Shown: positions 35,252-44,262, counted from the stretch's first letter. The stretch: 64,000 nucleotides of DNA from Lactococcus garvieae (GCF_016758115.1 NZ_WIVG01000003.1:1-64000), one strand, 5' to 3'. Numbers and translations are program-made. Notes: generated from the sequence alone by a model not told the origin.

Positions 35252-37025
35252 ATGCACGCAACAAACAGAAACAGGAAAAAACTAGGAATCCTTTTAGTCA
35301 TATTGTCGGTCCTACTGCTCATCTCAGGGACCTTCGCATGGTTCTCCTTCACACAGCGGGCCATCAATGACCGCAGTGTCAGTGTCAACTTTGAAGAAGT
35401 TGGCCGCCTGCACGACTACTTTGACCGCGCCTCAGGCAACAAGGACGTCTTCGCCGAGAACTTTGGCGATGCTCCTATCTTGGTGCGCGTAAAACTCCTC
35501 GAATACATGGAAATCAATGGTGAGTCCTTAGTTCAAGCCGACCCACAAGAGGTGGCAGAAGGCAATGCGGTTCAACCCATCAAGGAAGATACGGGCACAT
35601 GGACCCCTTGGACCCCAGAAGCCTCAGGAAATACAGTTGGTCAACGTGTCGGACCGGGCGCCGGCTTCAATGCCCGTGCTCGCTGGACCGTCGGTTGGAC
35701 TCCCCGAGCAGCCACAGCCGGCTCTGGGCAGCTGAATGCCCCCCTACTTCATGCCGACCTTTAACCGTGCCCGCGACAACCACAAGACAGCTGCCGCAGG
35801 CGACGGACGTGACTGGACCCAGTCGGGAGAAGAGGCCGATACCTCTGTCAGCGCCAACGGAACCAATGCCGGAGCAGATGCCACAGGGGTCACTCATCCC
35901 GGGAATGGGACAGATGGCTACTGGACCAACGGCAGTACAGCCACCTCGCTCTTAGGGACACCGCCCGATACAGAAGACGGGACACACACGGCTCGCCAGA
36001 CCGTCATCCAAGACCAGCCGGTCATGTTGCTCAGCCAGTGGAATGCCCTGCCAGTCCAAGACCGTGTGGGGAACTTCTGGGTGGTGGATCCACAGACAGG
36101 CTGGGCTTACTGGGCCAATCTGCTCTTCCCAGAGGAAGCGACCTCTTTCCTTCTTGACCAAGCCACTCTTGCCATAGGGGGACTCAGAGGGGACTTGTAT
36201 TACGGGATTAAGGCCGTTGCCAACATGGTTGCCAACACAGATGGCGATGTGGCAGCCCTGTGGGAAGGCAGCAACGAGGAGCATAGCGCCCTCGCCAAAC
36301 AGCTGGTGGATGAAGTCCGCAGCGGTATGCCAATCCTAGGTGAAATGACACCGGGCCAAACATTCAATATGCGTGGTATTGAATACCGCTACCTTGAGAA
36401 CAAGGGCGGTGGGAATCACTTGGTACAAACTGCTGATTTTCAGATTAATAGTGGATGGAATACCAATGCTGGTGTAGACAGCTATAATGGTTCAACTTTA
36501 GATAATAACATGAAGAACTGGCATGATAATCTGCCAGGTGTTGTTCGCCGTCAGGTCCAGCCCGTGCAAAAAGAATTTACTGGAGTGGGTCCGGATGCAC
36601 ATATTAGTGAGTGGTGGTCTGGTAGTTGGGGTGCTCATCCGGGCATGGGGATACCGATTGTAGGCGAACCTCGAGCCTTTATTTTAGACTTTGAAAACCC
36701 AGCTTTTACGGCTGCTTTGAAAAATGACTTTGCGACAGTTGACCCTAACGGCGAGAAGAAGGCCTTTTCTCTTTCTGTAGCTGAACTCAATAATATTTCG
36801 GGACCAGGAAAAGCTTTTCCAACGATGGCTTCACGAGTAACTGCTGGAGGTGGGACACGTACCCCGTATAACGATAGCTTTCCTTGGGTAGTGAATGGAG
36901 GCGTAGATTCACCTGGTTCATTTAACTTCTTTCATCATGCGAACGGACTCAAAACGGTAGTCATGCCTCAATCCCCAGCTATGCTCCTCCGCGACCAAGA
37001 CGGCGCATGGACATCAAATCTTTAA
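35252..37025 (+). pseudogene. SipW-cognate-type surface protein, out of frame at a C6 tract
   Basis: From the ATG at 35252 (RBS AAGGAAG) the product starts with KKLGILLVILSVLLLISGTFAWFSFTQRAIND, the N-terminal pattern of TasA/CalY-like proteins processed by SipW-type signal peptidases. The frame stops at 35762. One C fewer in CCCCCC (about 35739-35744) would read QLNAPYFMPTFNRARDN and continue to 37025, about 590 residues in all. The first 1.15 kb is clearly GC-rich and rich in Gly, Thr, Asp and Trp; after about 36420 base use returns to local AT-rich values. No SipW peptidase lies nearby. It could be a foreign or mosaic gene that is off by phase variation, or a plain pseudogene. Confidence 0.7.
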
Positions 37026-37261
37026 AAACTCTGGGCAAACGAGACATTTTATTTGAGTCGTCGTGCGGAGCTGTGCAAGAAAACGTAGCTTATTTTTCCT
37101 TTATTTTTAGTTTTAAGTCAATAAGAACATAAGATTCAAGCAAGTTTCTTCCTTTCCTCATTCCTCTCCAGCCTTAAACTTTAGGCCTTTTACCTCGACT
37201 GCTCACTATTAGTATTCTTAGTCATAAGAAGGGAACGTGTGATTTAGAAAAATAACTTTGC
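37026..37261. other. Gap after the surface-protein gene
   Basis: No gene seen. It contains a weak GCCT/AGGC hairpin followed by TTTT near 37171-37190, and otherwise unstructured AT-rich sequence. Confidence 0.4.
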
Positions 37262-37291
37262 TTGAACATCAAACAAAAAGAGTGCTATAAT
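37262..37291 (+). promoter_or_regulatory. Promoter of the 67-residue gene
   Basis: TTGAAC, an 18-base spacer and TATAAT (37286-37291), 40 bases before the start codon. Confidence 0.75.
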
Positions 37292-37330
37292 AGAGGGGTT
37301 AAGAAGAACAAAGCATAGAGGAGAATGATT

Positions 37331-37534
37331 ATGAAATTCAAATTCAGTGGCCTTTCTTCATATGAGGAAAAAGAAATGCCAAACTTTATGGGAGAAGCAG
37401 AGTCACACACTGTCATCAAAGAGTTTGACAGCATGGAACAGGCCGTTCAGCATGTTGCTGCTCACAGCGGTTTTATGGTAACAGACAGTGGCAAGTTTGC
37501 TTTCCATGTCCGTACTATCACTCAAGTTGACTAA
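37331..37534 (+). CDS. Small conserved-looking protein of unknown function
   Basis: A 67-residue soluble protein (MKFKFSGLSSYEEKEMPNFMGE...). It has its own promoter, a GAGGAG placed seven bases before the ATG at 37331 (better than the ATG at 37325) and a strong terminator, so it is a real monocistronic gene. There is no signal peptide, helix or known motif; the composition is mixed alpha/beta. I do not recognise the family. Confidence 0.75.
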   Translation: MKFKFSGLSSYEEKEMPNFMGEAESHTVIKEFDSMEQAVQHVAAHSGFMVTDSGKFAFHVRTITQVD

Positions 37535-37543
37535 TTAAACTTT

Positions 37544-37578
37544 ACAAAACGTGCCTTGAGCACGTTTTGTATTTTTTT
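37544..37578 (+). terminator. Terminator of the 67-residue gene
   Basis: ACAAAACGTGC/GCACGTTTTGT, 11 bp perfect, five-base loop, then ATTTTTTT. Confidence 0.93.
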
Positions 37579-37874
37579 GAAAAGAGAACAGAGAGAGTTG
37601 TAACGTCATCTAAATTTTTGAGGCAGTCCTAAAGCATCTGCTTTCCTTTTTTTGTAAGACTTATAAGAAATTTGACTGCCAGAAAAATATAAAACGCTTA
37701 CGCCGAGCTGGTTTTCAAGAAGTTTCTCTCAAAGCAATTTTTCTTTTCAAGTATTTGCATCTTTTTAGCGAAAATGAAAAAAACATGTTATAATGTCTAG
37801 GTATAACAAAAGAGCTTAACATGAGTTAATCTCGTTTTTATTTTGTCATTAATTTTTATTATTTGGAGGAATTC
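37579..37874. other. Upstream region of the glycerol facilitator
   Basis: No gene. An AAAACGCTTACG motif near 37690 resembles half of a cre site, and TATAAT lies at about 37790, 80 bases before the start. The region probably holds the promoter and CcpA control, but no element is certain. Confidence 0.4.
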
Positions 37875-38744
37875 ATGGACTATTCATGGACAGTGAAATA
37901 TCTCACTGAATTTATTGGCACTGCGCTTTTGCTTATTTTAGGTAATGGTGCTGTAGCTAATGTCGAACTCAAAGGTACAAAAGCCTTTGGCCAATCTTGG
38001 TTGATTATTGCTTGGGGTTACGGTCTTGGTGTAATGTTGCCAGCTGTAGCTTTAGGAAATATTACAGCTCAGATCAACCCAGCCTTTACGCTTGGGCTTG
38101 CGGCATCAAACCTTTTCCCTTGGGAACAAGTACCTTTTTACATCCTCGCTCAACTTCTTGGAGCGATGTTTGGACAATTGATTGTCGTAATGGTTTACCG
38201 TCCTTACTATCTTAAAACAGAAAATTCAAATGCTATTTTAGGAACATTCTCAACAATCGATAACGTTGATGATGGGACAATCACTACGCATACAGGTGCC
38301 CTAATTAATGGCTTTTTGAATGAGTTCGTTGGGTCATTTGTGCTCTTCTTTGGTGCTATGGGCTTAACAAACCTTTATCGTGGGAGCGAATCGATCAAAT
38401 GGATGACTGATTATGCAGCTAAACAAGGTGCGGACACAACAAGTGCTGATGTTACAGGACAAATCGCAGCATCAGTCTCAGGAGCAGCTTCATCCTCAGC
38501 AATCAGCCACGTTGTTCTTGGCTTCCTTGTTCTTGTATTGGTTGCTTCACTTGGTGGTCCTACAGGTCCTGGTTTGAACCCAGCACGTGACCTTGGTCCA
38601 CGTATCTTGCACTCACTCTTGCCAAAATCAATTTTGGGTGAACATAAAGGGGATAGCAAATGGTGGTATTCATGGGTACCTGTTACAGCACCTATCCTTG
38701 CAGCACTTGCAGCTGTCGCTTTATTCAAAATCATCTACCTCTAA
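37875..38744 (+). CDS. glpF: Glycerol facilitator / aquaglyceroporin
   Basis: A 289-residue MIP-family channel for glycerol and similar small solutes. It has six membrane helices and both NPA boxes: NPA at 68-70 and NPARD at 235-239; the Asp after the second box is typical of glycerol-conducting members. An extended loop of about 30 residues (MTDYAAKQGADTTSADVTGQ) precedes helix 5. I choose the ATG at 37875, five bases after GGAGG. No glycerol kinase is nearby, so it acts as a stand-alone channel. Confidence 0.9.
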   Translation: MDYSWTVKYLTEFIGTALLLILGNGAVANVELKGTKAFGQSWLIIAWGYGLGVMLPAVALGNITAQINPAFTLGLAASNLFPWEQVPFYILAQLLGAMFGQLIVVMVYRPYYLKTENSNAILGTFSTIDNVDDGTITTHTGALINGFLNEFVGSFVLFFGAMGLTNLYRGSESIKWMTDYAAKQGADTTSADVTGQIAASVSGAASSSAISHVVLGFLVLVLVASLGGPTGPGLNPARDLGPRILHSLLPKSILGEHKGDSKWWYSWVPVTAPILAALAAVALFKIIYL

Positions 38745-38756
38745 TGTTGGCTTTTA

Positions 38757-38788
38757 ACCTTCATCTCCGGATGGAGGTTTTATTATTT
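38757..38788 (+). terminator. Terminator of glpF
   Basis: AACCTTCATC pairs with GGATGGAGGTT (one bulge/G-T) and is followed by TTATTATTT. Confidence 0.75.
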
Positions 38789-38868
38789 CAAATGCGGTGA
38801 TTAAAAATTTGTAATTCTAAATTGAAAATAATTTGCTAAAATAAAACCATAGTCAAAAACAAAGAAAT

Positions 38869-39160
38869 AAAAGCGACTAGGAGAGTAGGAGTGAAAGTTA
38901 GCACAGGGAGCTTGCGGATAGTGAGAGCAAGACTAACGGAAACTTTGAAAATGGCCTAGAAATCGCGTGGCAGTGAGTTCAGTTTTTGAATAAACTGTCA
39001 ACGGAGTGGTTCTCGTTATTGAACACATTATTTTTGGAACAACTTTACTTGTCCCAAAGATAGTTAGCAAGGTGTAGAAGGTTTTTTGTCATCTTTTACA
39101 TGAATTAGAATGGTACCACGGCAGTTCGTTTCTATTATTTAGAGGCGGATTATTTTTTTG
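38869..39160 (+). promoter_or_regulatory. T-box leader, probably Met-specific
   Basis: A tRNA-sensing leader. Stem I base is GCGACTAGG pairing with CCTAGAAATCGC; inner helices are GTTAG/CTAAC and GCTTGC/GCAAG; the 3' side of the specifier loop reads GAAAATGGCC, giving ATG as specifier followed by a purine. The conserved T-box is GAATGGTACCACGGCAG (39108-39124). The terminator is TTCGTTTCTA/TAGAGGCGGA (39125-39134 with 39140-39149) with seven T. Uncharged tRNA-Met would favour antitermination and switch on the methionine transporter genes that follow. Confidence 0.85.
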
Positions 39161-39202
39161 TTTTTGATTATTTATTGCACTTTATAAAAGGGAGAGGTCA
39201 TT

Positions 39203-40054
39203 ATGAAAAAGAAAACAAGAAACAGAGTTATTGCAGTTGTAGCAGTGTTAGTTGTAGCCCTTATCGGTTATTTCTCATTTTTCAAAAAAGAGGCTGTGGC
39301 AGATAAAACGGTCAAAGTCGGGATCATGTCAGGATCGAAAGAAAGTACAGAAATTTGGGATTCTGTTGCCAAGAAAGCGAAAGATCAGTATGGCATCAAC
39401 TTAGAGTTTGTCCGTTTTACCGATTACAATCAACCTAATACTGCCTTAGTAAACGGTGATGTAGACATCAACGCATTCCAGCACTATGCTTTCCTTAATG
39501 AGTGGAATCAAGCTAACAAGGCTGACTTACAACCTATTGGTGATATCCTGATTTCACCTATCCGTCTTTACTCTAAAAAATATACAAATGTTCAAGATAT
39601 CCCTAATAAGGGAACAATCGCTGTACCCAACGATACTTCTAATGAAAGCCGTGCCCTTCATGTTTTGGAAGGTGCAGGTCTGATTAAGTTAAATACAAAG
39701 GCAGGTGCTCTAGCGACGATCAAAGACATTACAGAAAATCCGAAGGACTTGACCATTAAAGAGTTGGATGGTTCACAAACTGCTTCAGCACTGTCTTCAG
39801 TTGATGCTGCCGTTGTAAACAATGACTTTTCTGTTCCAGCAGGATTGACAAGCAAGGAAGTTATTGCTACAGAGCCACTAAATAAGGATTCCAAGCAGTG
39901 GATTAATATCATTGTAGCCAAGAAAGAAGACAAGGATAATAAACTTTATCAAGATGTAGTCAAAGCTTATCAAACAAAAGAAACAGAAGATTTGTTTACG
40001 AAACTCTATCCTGAAAAAGGCACAATTCCTGCTTGGAACTTGAACTTGAAATAA
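39203..40054 (+). CDS. metQ: Methionine ABC transporter substrate-binding protein (NlpA/MetQ family)
   Basis: A 283-residue binding protein of the NlpA/MetQ family (VKVGIMSGSKESTEIWDSVAKKAK, NGDVDINAFQHYAFLNEW, VNNDFSVPAG). Unlike most of the family it has no lipobox cysteine: the N-terminus is MKKKTRNRVIAVVAVLVVALIGYFSFFKKE, so it should be held by an uncleaved transmembrane helix. RBS GGGAGAGG. It is first in the metQNI operon behind the Met T-box. Confidence 0.9.
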   Translation: MKKKTRNRVIAVVAVLVVALIGYFSFFKKEAVADKTVKVGIMSGSKESTEIWDSVAKKAKDQYGINLEFVRFTDYNQPNTALVNGDVDINAFQHYAFLNEWNQANKADLQPIGDILISPIRLYSKKYTNVQDIPNKGTIAVPNDTSNESRALHVLEGAGLIKLNTKAGALATIKDITENPKDLTIKELDGSQTASALSSVDAAVVNNDFSVPAGLTSKEVIATEPLNKDSKQWINIIVAKKEDKDNKLYQDVVKAYQTKETEDLFTKLYPEKGTIPAWNLNLK

Positions 40055-40074
40055 TCACAGTAATGGAGAATGAG

Positions 40075-41151
40075 ATGGCAATTATTGAACTGAATAATAT
40101 CAGTGTTTCCTACGAAACCAAGAAAAATAAGGTGAATGCTGTAAAAAATACGACAATCCATATCGAAAGAGGCGATATTTTTGGCATTATCGGCTATTCA
40201 GGTGCTGGAAAGTCGACGATTGTCCGTACGATTAATCTCTTGCAAAAGCCAAGCTCTGGTGAAGTTAAAGTGAATGGCAAAGTTCTTTTCAAAGCTGGGG
40301 CAGACGGTAAAGAACAAGCAAACATCAAAGCAGCTGATTTAAGAAAAGAACGCCAAAAAATTGGTATGATTTTTCAGCACTTCAACTTGCTCAATGAGAA
40401 AACAGTTTTTGAAAACATTGAGTTTGCTCTCTTGCACAGTCCCTTGAAAGATAAAGAAAAAGAGGAAAAGATTCGTGAACTGCTTAAGTTAGTGAGCTTG
40501 GAAGAATTTGAAGATAAATACCCAGCGCAACTTTCAGGAGGACAGAAACAGCGTGTTGCTATTGCGCGTGCTTTGGCCAATGACCCGGAAATCTTGATTT
40601 CCGATGAGGGAACCTCAGCTCTGGACCCCAAAACGACCAATCAGATTTTAGATTTGTTGAAAGACCTGCAGAAGCGTCTGGGACTTACTATTGTCCTCAT
40701 CACCCACGAAATGAATGTTGTGAAAGAAATCGCCAACAAGGTAGCAGTGATGCAAAATGGTGAAGTTATAGAGCAAAATAATCTCTTGGAAATCTTTGCT
40801 CATCCAAAAGAAAGCTTAACACAGCAATTTATTGATACAACCTCCAATGTGTCGCGTTTCATCCATTCTCTGACTGAAAATGATACATTTAGCGCCCTCG
40901 CAGAAGATGAAGAGCTAATCTATCTGAGCTACTATGGCAATCAATCCGGTGAACCAGCCATGTCTGAAATCACTCGTCAATTTGGTGTTGCGACTAATAT
41001 TTTCTACGGTAATGTTGAGGTCTTACAAAATACACGTTTTGGTTCCTTGGTTGTAGCTCTGAAAGGAAAAGAAGAAGATCGCGTGGCTGCCAAGGCGTAC
41101 TTGGCACAGCAAAACATTGAGTTTACAGTATTGAAAGAGCAGGTGAAATAG
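40075..41151 (+). CDS. metN: Methionine ABC transporter ATP-binding protein
   Basis: A 358-residue ATPase with Walker A GYSGAGKST, signature LSGGQKQR and Walker B LISDEGTSALDP (the usual DEATSALDP has Gly here). The C-terminal ~100 residues form the NIL domain that senses intracellular methionine in MetN. I choose the ATG at 40075, six bases after GGAG, over upstream in-frame starts that would overlap metQ. It couples directly to metI (stop and start adjoin). Confidence 0.93.
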   Translation: MAIIELNNISVSYETKKNKVNAVKNTTIHIERGDIFGIIGYSGAGKSTIVRTINLLQKPSSGEVKVNGKVLFKAGADGKEQANIKAADLRKERQKIGMIFQHFNLLNEKTVFENIEFALLHSPLKDKEKEEKIRELLKLVSLEEFEDKYPAQLSGGQKQRVAIARALANDPEILISDEGTSALDPKTTNQILDLLKDLQKRLGLTIVLITHEMNVVKEIANKVAVMQNGEVIEQNNLLEIFAHPKESLTQQFIDTTSNVSRFIHSLTENDTFSALAEDEELIYLSYYGNQSGEPAMSEITRQFGVATNIFYGNVEVLQNTRFGSLVVALKGKEEDRVAAKAYLAQQNIEFTVLKEQVK

Positions 41152-41847
41152 ATGACAGAATGGTTTACAGAACATTTTCCTAATGTCGTAGCACTCGGTT
41201 TACATGGTGATACAGGTTGGCTAACCTCAATCACTGAGACACTTTTTATGGTCTTTTGGTCAGGTCTTTTTGGTGGCATATTAGGATTAATCTTTGGTGT
41301 AGCACTTGTTGTGACAAATGAGGAAGGAATAACACCCAACCGAGCACTTTATTCCTTTTTAGATAAATTTACTTCCATTTTCCGTGCCGTGCCCTTTATT
41401 GTTTTACTTGCAATTATTGCTCCCGTTACTCAAAAAATTGTGGGTACACAGATTGGGACCACAGCAGCGCTAGTTCCACTAACTTTAGGTGTCTTTCCCT
41501 TTTATGCCCGTCAAGTTCAAGTCGCTCTTGAAGGTGTGAACAAAGGTACAGTGGAAGCGGCACAGACTGTAGGTGCAAATTTTTGGGACATTGTATTTAC
41601 TGTCTATCTACGTGAAGAACTTGGAAGCCTGATTCGTGTATCCACAGTGACAATCATCTCTCTGATTGGTTTGACTGCTATGGCTGGAGCCATTGGTGCA
41701 GGAGGTTTAGGGAATACAGCTATTGCCTATGGTTACAACCGTTTCTCTAATGACGTGACCTTTCTCGCAACCTTGCTTATCCTCCTCTTGGTTCTCCTGG
41801 TACAAGTCATCGGAGACGCTTGGGCGAAAAGTGTGACACACAAATAA
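41152..41847 (+). CDS. metI: Methionine ABC transporter permease
   Basis: A 231-residue MetI permease with five or six helices and the EAA loop (AQTVGANFWDIVFTVYLREE...). The ATG follows the metN stop directly. An AAATTT-type terminator starts ten bases after the stop. Confidence 0.93.
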   Translation: MTEWFTEHFPNVVALGLHGDTGWLTSITETLFMVFWSGLFGGILGLIFGVALVVTNEEGITPNRALYSFLDKFTSIFRAVPFIVLLAIIAPVTQKIVGTQIGTTAALVPLTLGVFPFYARQVQVALEGVNKGTVEAAQTVGANFWDIVFTVYLREELGSLIRVSTVTIISLIGLTAMAGAIGAGGLGNTAIAYGYNRFSNDVTFLATLLILLLVLLVQVIGDAWAKSVTHK

Positions 41848-41856
41848 TATGAGCAG

Positions 41857-41888
41857 AGGAAATTTCGCCAAGTAAAAATTTCCTTTGA
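41857..41888 (+). terminator. Terminator-like hairpin after metI
   Basis: AGGAAATTT pairs with AAATTTCCT (41857-41865 with 41876-41884); only a short T stretch follows. Confidence 0.65.
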
Positions 41889-41920
41889 TGGTGGCACTCC
41901 CGCAATTGTTTGGATTGTTG

Positions 41921-42000
41921 ACGAGGCTCTAGAGAGTACTACTGGAGTTGCCGCTACTCTATAGAGGCCTCTCGTCCAGCTCTGAACGTCAATCAGTAGA
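41921..42000. repeat. Long imperfect inverted repeat between metI and the antiporter
   Basis: GAGGCTCTAGAGAGTA pairs, with one bulge and one mismatch, with TACTCTATAGAGGCCTC around a ~16-base loop, and outer arms GATTGTTGACG/CGTCAATC extend it. The fold is large and has no T-run, so it could be a structured RNA or a decayed palindromic repeat. Confidence 0.55.
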
Positions 42001-42037
42001 AACTGTTCAATTTTGGTCTACACCTGTACAGCGAAAC

Positions 42038-42074
42038 AAATACTCAAGCAACGTTATTGCTTGAGTATTTTGCT
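42038..42074. terminator. Bidirectional terminator
   Basis: A perfect 14-bp stem AAATACTCAAGCAA/TTGCTTGAGTATTT (42038-42051 with 42057-42070) just beyond the end of the antiporter gene. Confidence 0.9.
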
Positions 42075-42079
42075 GTGGT

Positions 42080-43462
42080 TTACTTCATACTATGGCTTTC
42101 TTTTTTATCAATTTTTTTATAATTTCGATTTTGATGGATTAAAATATAGATTGAAGCAAGGATAGCGACAGTAGCAAAGAAATAAACAACCATATTTCCA
42201 GCATACCAACCATAAGCTTCAACAAGCCAACCAATAACTAATGTTGCGATAACTTCTCCAATGATGTACTGACAAAATCCCATTGTACCCGTGGACATTC
42301 CGTTAGCAAACTTTGGTACAGCTTCGTTGACCATTAAGCCGACGATTGTCGCAGGAGCATAAATAAATGTTCCCATGATGAGTAAAATAACAATAATGAG
42401 TGTGTGATCAGTTGCTGCAAAATAAGTAACCAGACACACTAACATCGCGATTAATGAAATTAATACCATGATGGCTCGACGTCCCTTAAGCAAATCTGTG
42501 ATGAAACCGATGATTATGACTCCGGGAACAGCTGCTAATTCAAAGACTCCCGTCAGCCATTTTGCCGTAGAATTTTCAAACCCTTTGACGTGGACTAAAT
42601 AATTTGGTATCCAGCTCATAATCCCGTAGCGTACAACATAAATAGAAAGTGAGGCCAAAATAACAGCCCAAATCAGCTTGTTTTTTACAATATACTCAAA
42701 GAAAATTTTGAAAATACTCTCTGTTGAAACGTCACCTTCAACGACTTCTCCGTCTTTGACTACAACCTTATCATCAGTATAATCCTCAATAGTGGGTAGC
42801 CCCCTAGTACTTGGGCGATCACTACCTAGGATAAGAACAAGAACTGCGATAGCAATGGAGACAATGGAAGCAGTCCAAAAGCTCCATTGAAGTGAGCCGC
42901 CAAAAAGCAAGGCGGATAAGTTGATGACAGCAACACACATAAATGCTCCTGCATTATGGGCAGACGACCAGATTGAAAACGCTGTTCCCCGAGCCATGAT
43001 AGATCCAGTGCCCTTACGGCCAAACCAGAGACTGATTAAACGTTGACAAGCCGCCGCGCCCATCCCCTGCATGATAGAATTTAGGAACATCAAAAAGAGA
43101 ATCATCCTAAAACTTTCTGTTGCGCCATACAATGCGTTTAGGATTGAGGAGACAATTAATCCCGTTGCGACATAGCGGTTAGGATTCGCGCGGTCTGCAA
43201 GTGTTCCCATGATAAGTTTAGAAATACCATAACCAATCCCAAACATGGAGAGGATTGTCCCGATTTGTCCCATCGAAAAACCATAGACTTTTGAAATATC
43301 ATTTTGTTGAACTGTAAAAATGAGTCGAATAATGTAATAGCCGATATAAACAATAGATGTTGATATAAGCACACGCACTTGCCATATTTTATACAAGCGC
43401 TTTACGTTCTCTGCGGGGATTTTTTCTTCTGCATCTGGTGCCGGTTTTAAAAAATCTATCAA
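42080..43462 (-). CDS. MFS sugar-phosphate/phosphate antiporter (UhpT/GlpT family)
   Basis: A ~460-residue, 12-helix major-facilitator protein of the organophosphate:phosphate antiporter group (FTVQQNDISKVYGFSMGQIGTI, GYGISKLIMGTLADRANPNRYV, GRKGTGSIMARG). Likely substrates are hexose-6-phosphate or glycerol-3-phosphate. I prefer the TTG at 43462 (IDFLKPAPD), because AGAGG precedes it by seven bases, while the ATG at 43489 is only two bases after a TATAAT -10 and would be at the transcription start itself. Confidence 0.85.
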   Translation of the reverse strand: MIDFLKPAPDAEEKIPAENVKRLYKIWQVRVLISTSIVYIGYYIIRLIFTVQQNDISKVYGFSMGQIGTILSMFGIGYGISKLIMGTLADRANPNRYVATGLIVSSILNALYGATESFRMILFLMFLNSIMQGMGAAACQRLISLWFGRKGTGSIMARGTAFSIWSSAHNAGAFMCVAVINLSALLFGGSLQWSFWTASIVSIAIAVLVLILGSDRPSTRGLPTIEDYTDDKVVVKDGEVVEGDVSTESIFKIFFEYIVKNKLIWAVILASLSIYVVRYGIMSWIPNYLVHVKGFENSTAKWLTGVFELAAVPGVIIIGFITDLLKGRRAIMVLISLIAMLVCLVTYFAATDHTLIIVILLIMGTFIYAPATIVGLMVNEAVPKFANGMSTGTMGFCQYIIGEVIATLVIGWLVEAYGWYAGNMVVYFFATVAILASIYILIHQNRNYKKIDKKESHSMK

Positions 43463-43958
43463 TATGAAACCTCTTTCATTGTTTTGCATTCATTATACTT
43501 CACATTTGAGCAGAACAAAAGAGGTAATATTTTTTGTTTCTTTAATAATAAGAAACTTTATTTTGGAAAAATCTTGTTACTTAAAGCACCCGTTTAGCGT
43601 ATGATGATGATGAATGTAAATAGAAATCAATGCTGAAAATAAAAAGAAGGTATACTTTAAGAAAAAAGAAATCCAACATAGTTTCAGAAATGATAAGAAA
43701 AAGCGGCTCTTTTTTGATAGGTTAAAGGGCAAGTCATTGAAGCAGCCACTCCGCAGAAAAGCAGAGAGCGATTAACTCTGAAGCGGAGGAAAGAAAGATT
43801 TTTCAAGGATTTATTTAGCTTATCACCAAGTCTGGATTGAAAAGCAGAATGCAGGTCTTCGGTTAAAAGTTTTCTCGGGAAAATGTATTGCAAAAAGTTG
43901 CAAAAGATGATTAAATAGTAAAAGTAAAACAGATTTGACAAAATCATCAGGAGGAAGC
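43463..43958. other. Gap with a structured inverted repeat
   Basis: The left end holds the antiporter promoter (minus-strand TATAAT near 43491). Around 43748-43790 CTCCGC/GCGGAG encloses CAGAG/CTCTG, a compound hairpin that could belong to a small RNA or leader. The one long minus-strand frame here has no RBS and I reject it as a gene. Confidence 0.45.
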
Positions 43959-44246
43959 ATGCAAAATAAGATTCGTGAATTTAGACAGGCGCAAAAACTT
44001 TCTCAGGAAGATTTAGCACGCATCGCTCATGTTAGTCGACAAACCATCAATGCAATTGAAAATGATAAATATGATCCCGAACTTCTGTTAGCTTTTAAGT
44101 TAGCCGAGATTTTAGGGACTAAAGTTGACGAGCTTTTTATTTTTCAGCTTGGAAACGTGAAGAAAAAAGAAGAAGATGTTTTCTGGTGTGAAAAATATCA
44201 ATGCGTACTGTGGAAACGTGCAGGTGTTGAAAAAAGAGCAAACTGA
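43959..44246 (+). CDS. Small XRE-family transcriptional regulator
   Basis: A 95-residue protein. Residues 1-63 form a Cro/CI helix-turn-helix (IREFRQAQKLSQEDLARIAHVSRQTINAIENDKYDPELLLAFKLAEILG) of the YgzD/SinR type, normally 65-70 residues long. Here a tail KKKEEDVFWCEKYQCVLWKRAG with two Cys is added. The ATG at 43959 has AGGAGGA eight bases upstream. No partner membrane gene follows, so its target is unknown. A terminator closes it. Confidence 0.85.
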   Translation: MQNKIREFRQAQKLSQEDLARIAHVSRQTINAIENDKYDPELLLAFKLAEILGTKVDELFIFQLGNVKKKEEDVFWCEKYQCVLWKRAGVEKRAN

Positions 44247-44262
44247 ACAGCAAAATAAAATG

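Noticed and set aside
35048-35257. Minus-strand frame with Cys-Cys-Val-Val-Leu repeats over the AACAC tract
   Set aside because: The repetitive peptide is simply the reverse reading of the pentamers; there is no minus-strand RBS, while the plus strand has one for the leader ORF.
43684-43947. 87-codon minus-strand frame between the antiporter and XRE genes
   Set aside because: No RBS, atypical composition, and it overlaps the structured inverted repeat; treated as chance.
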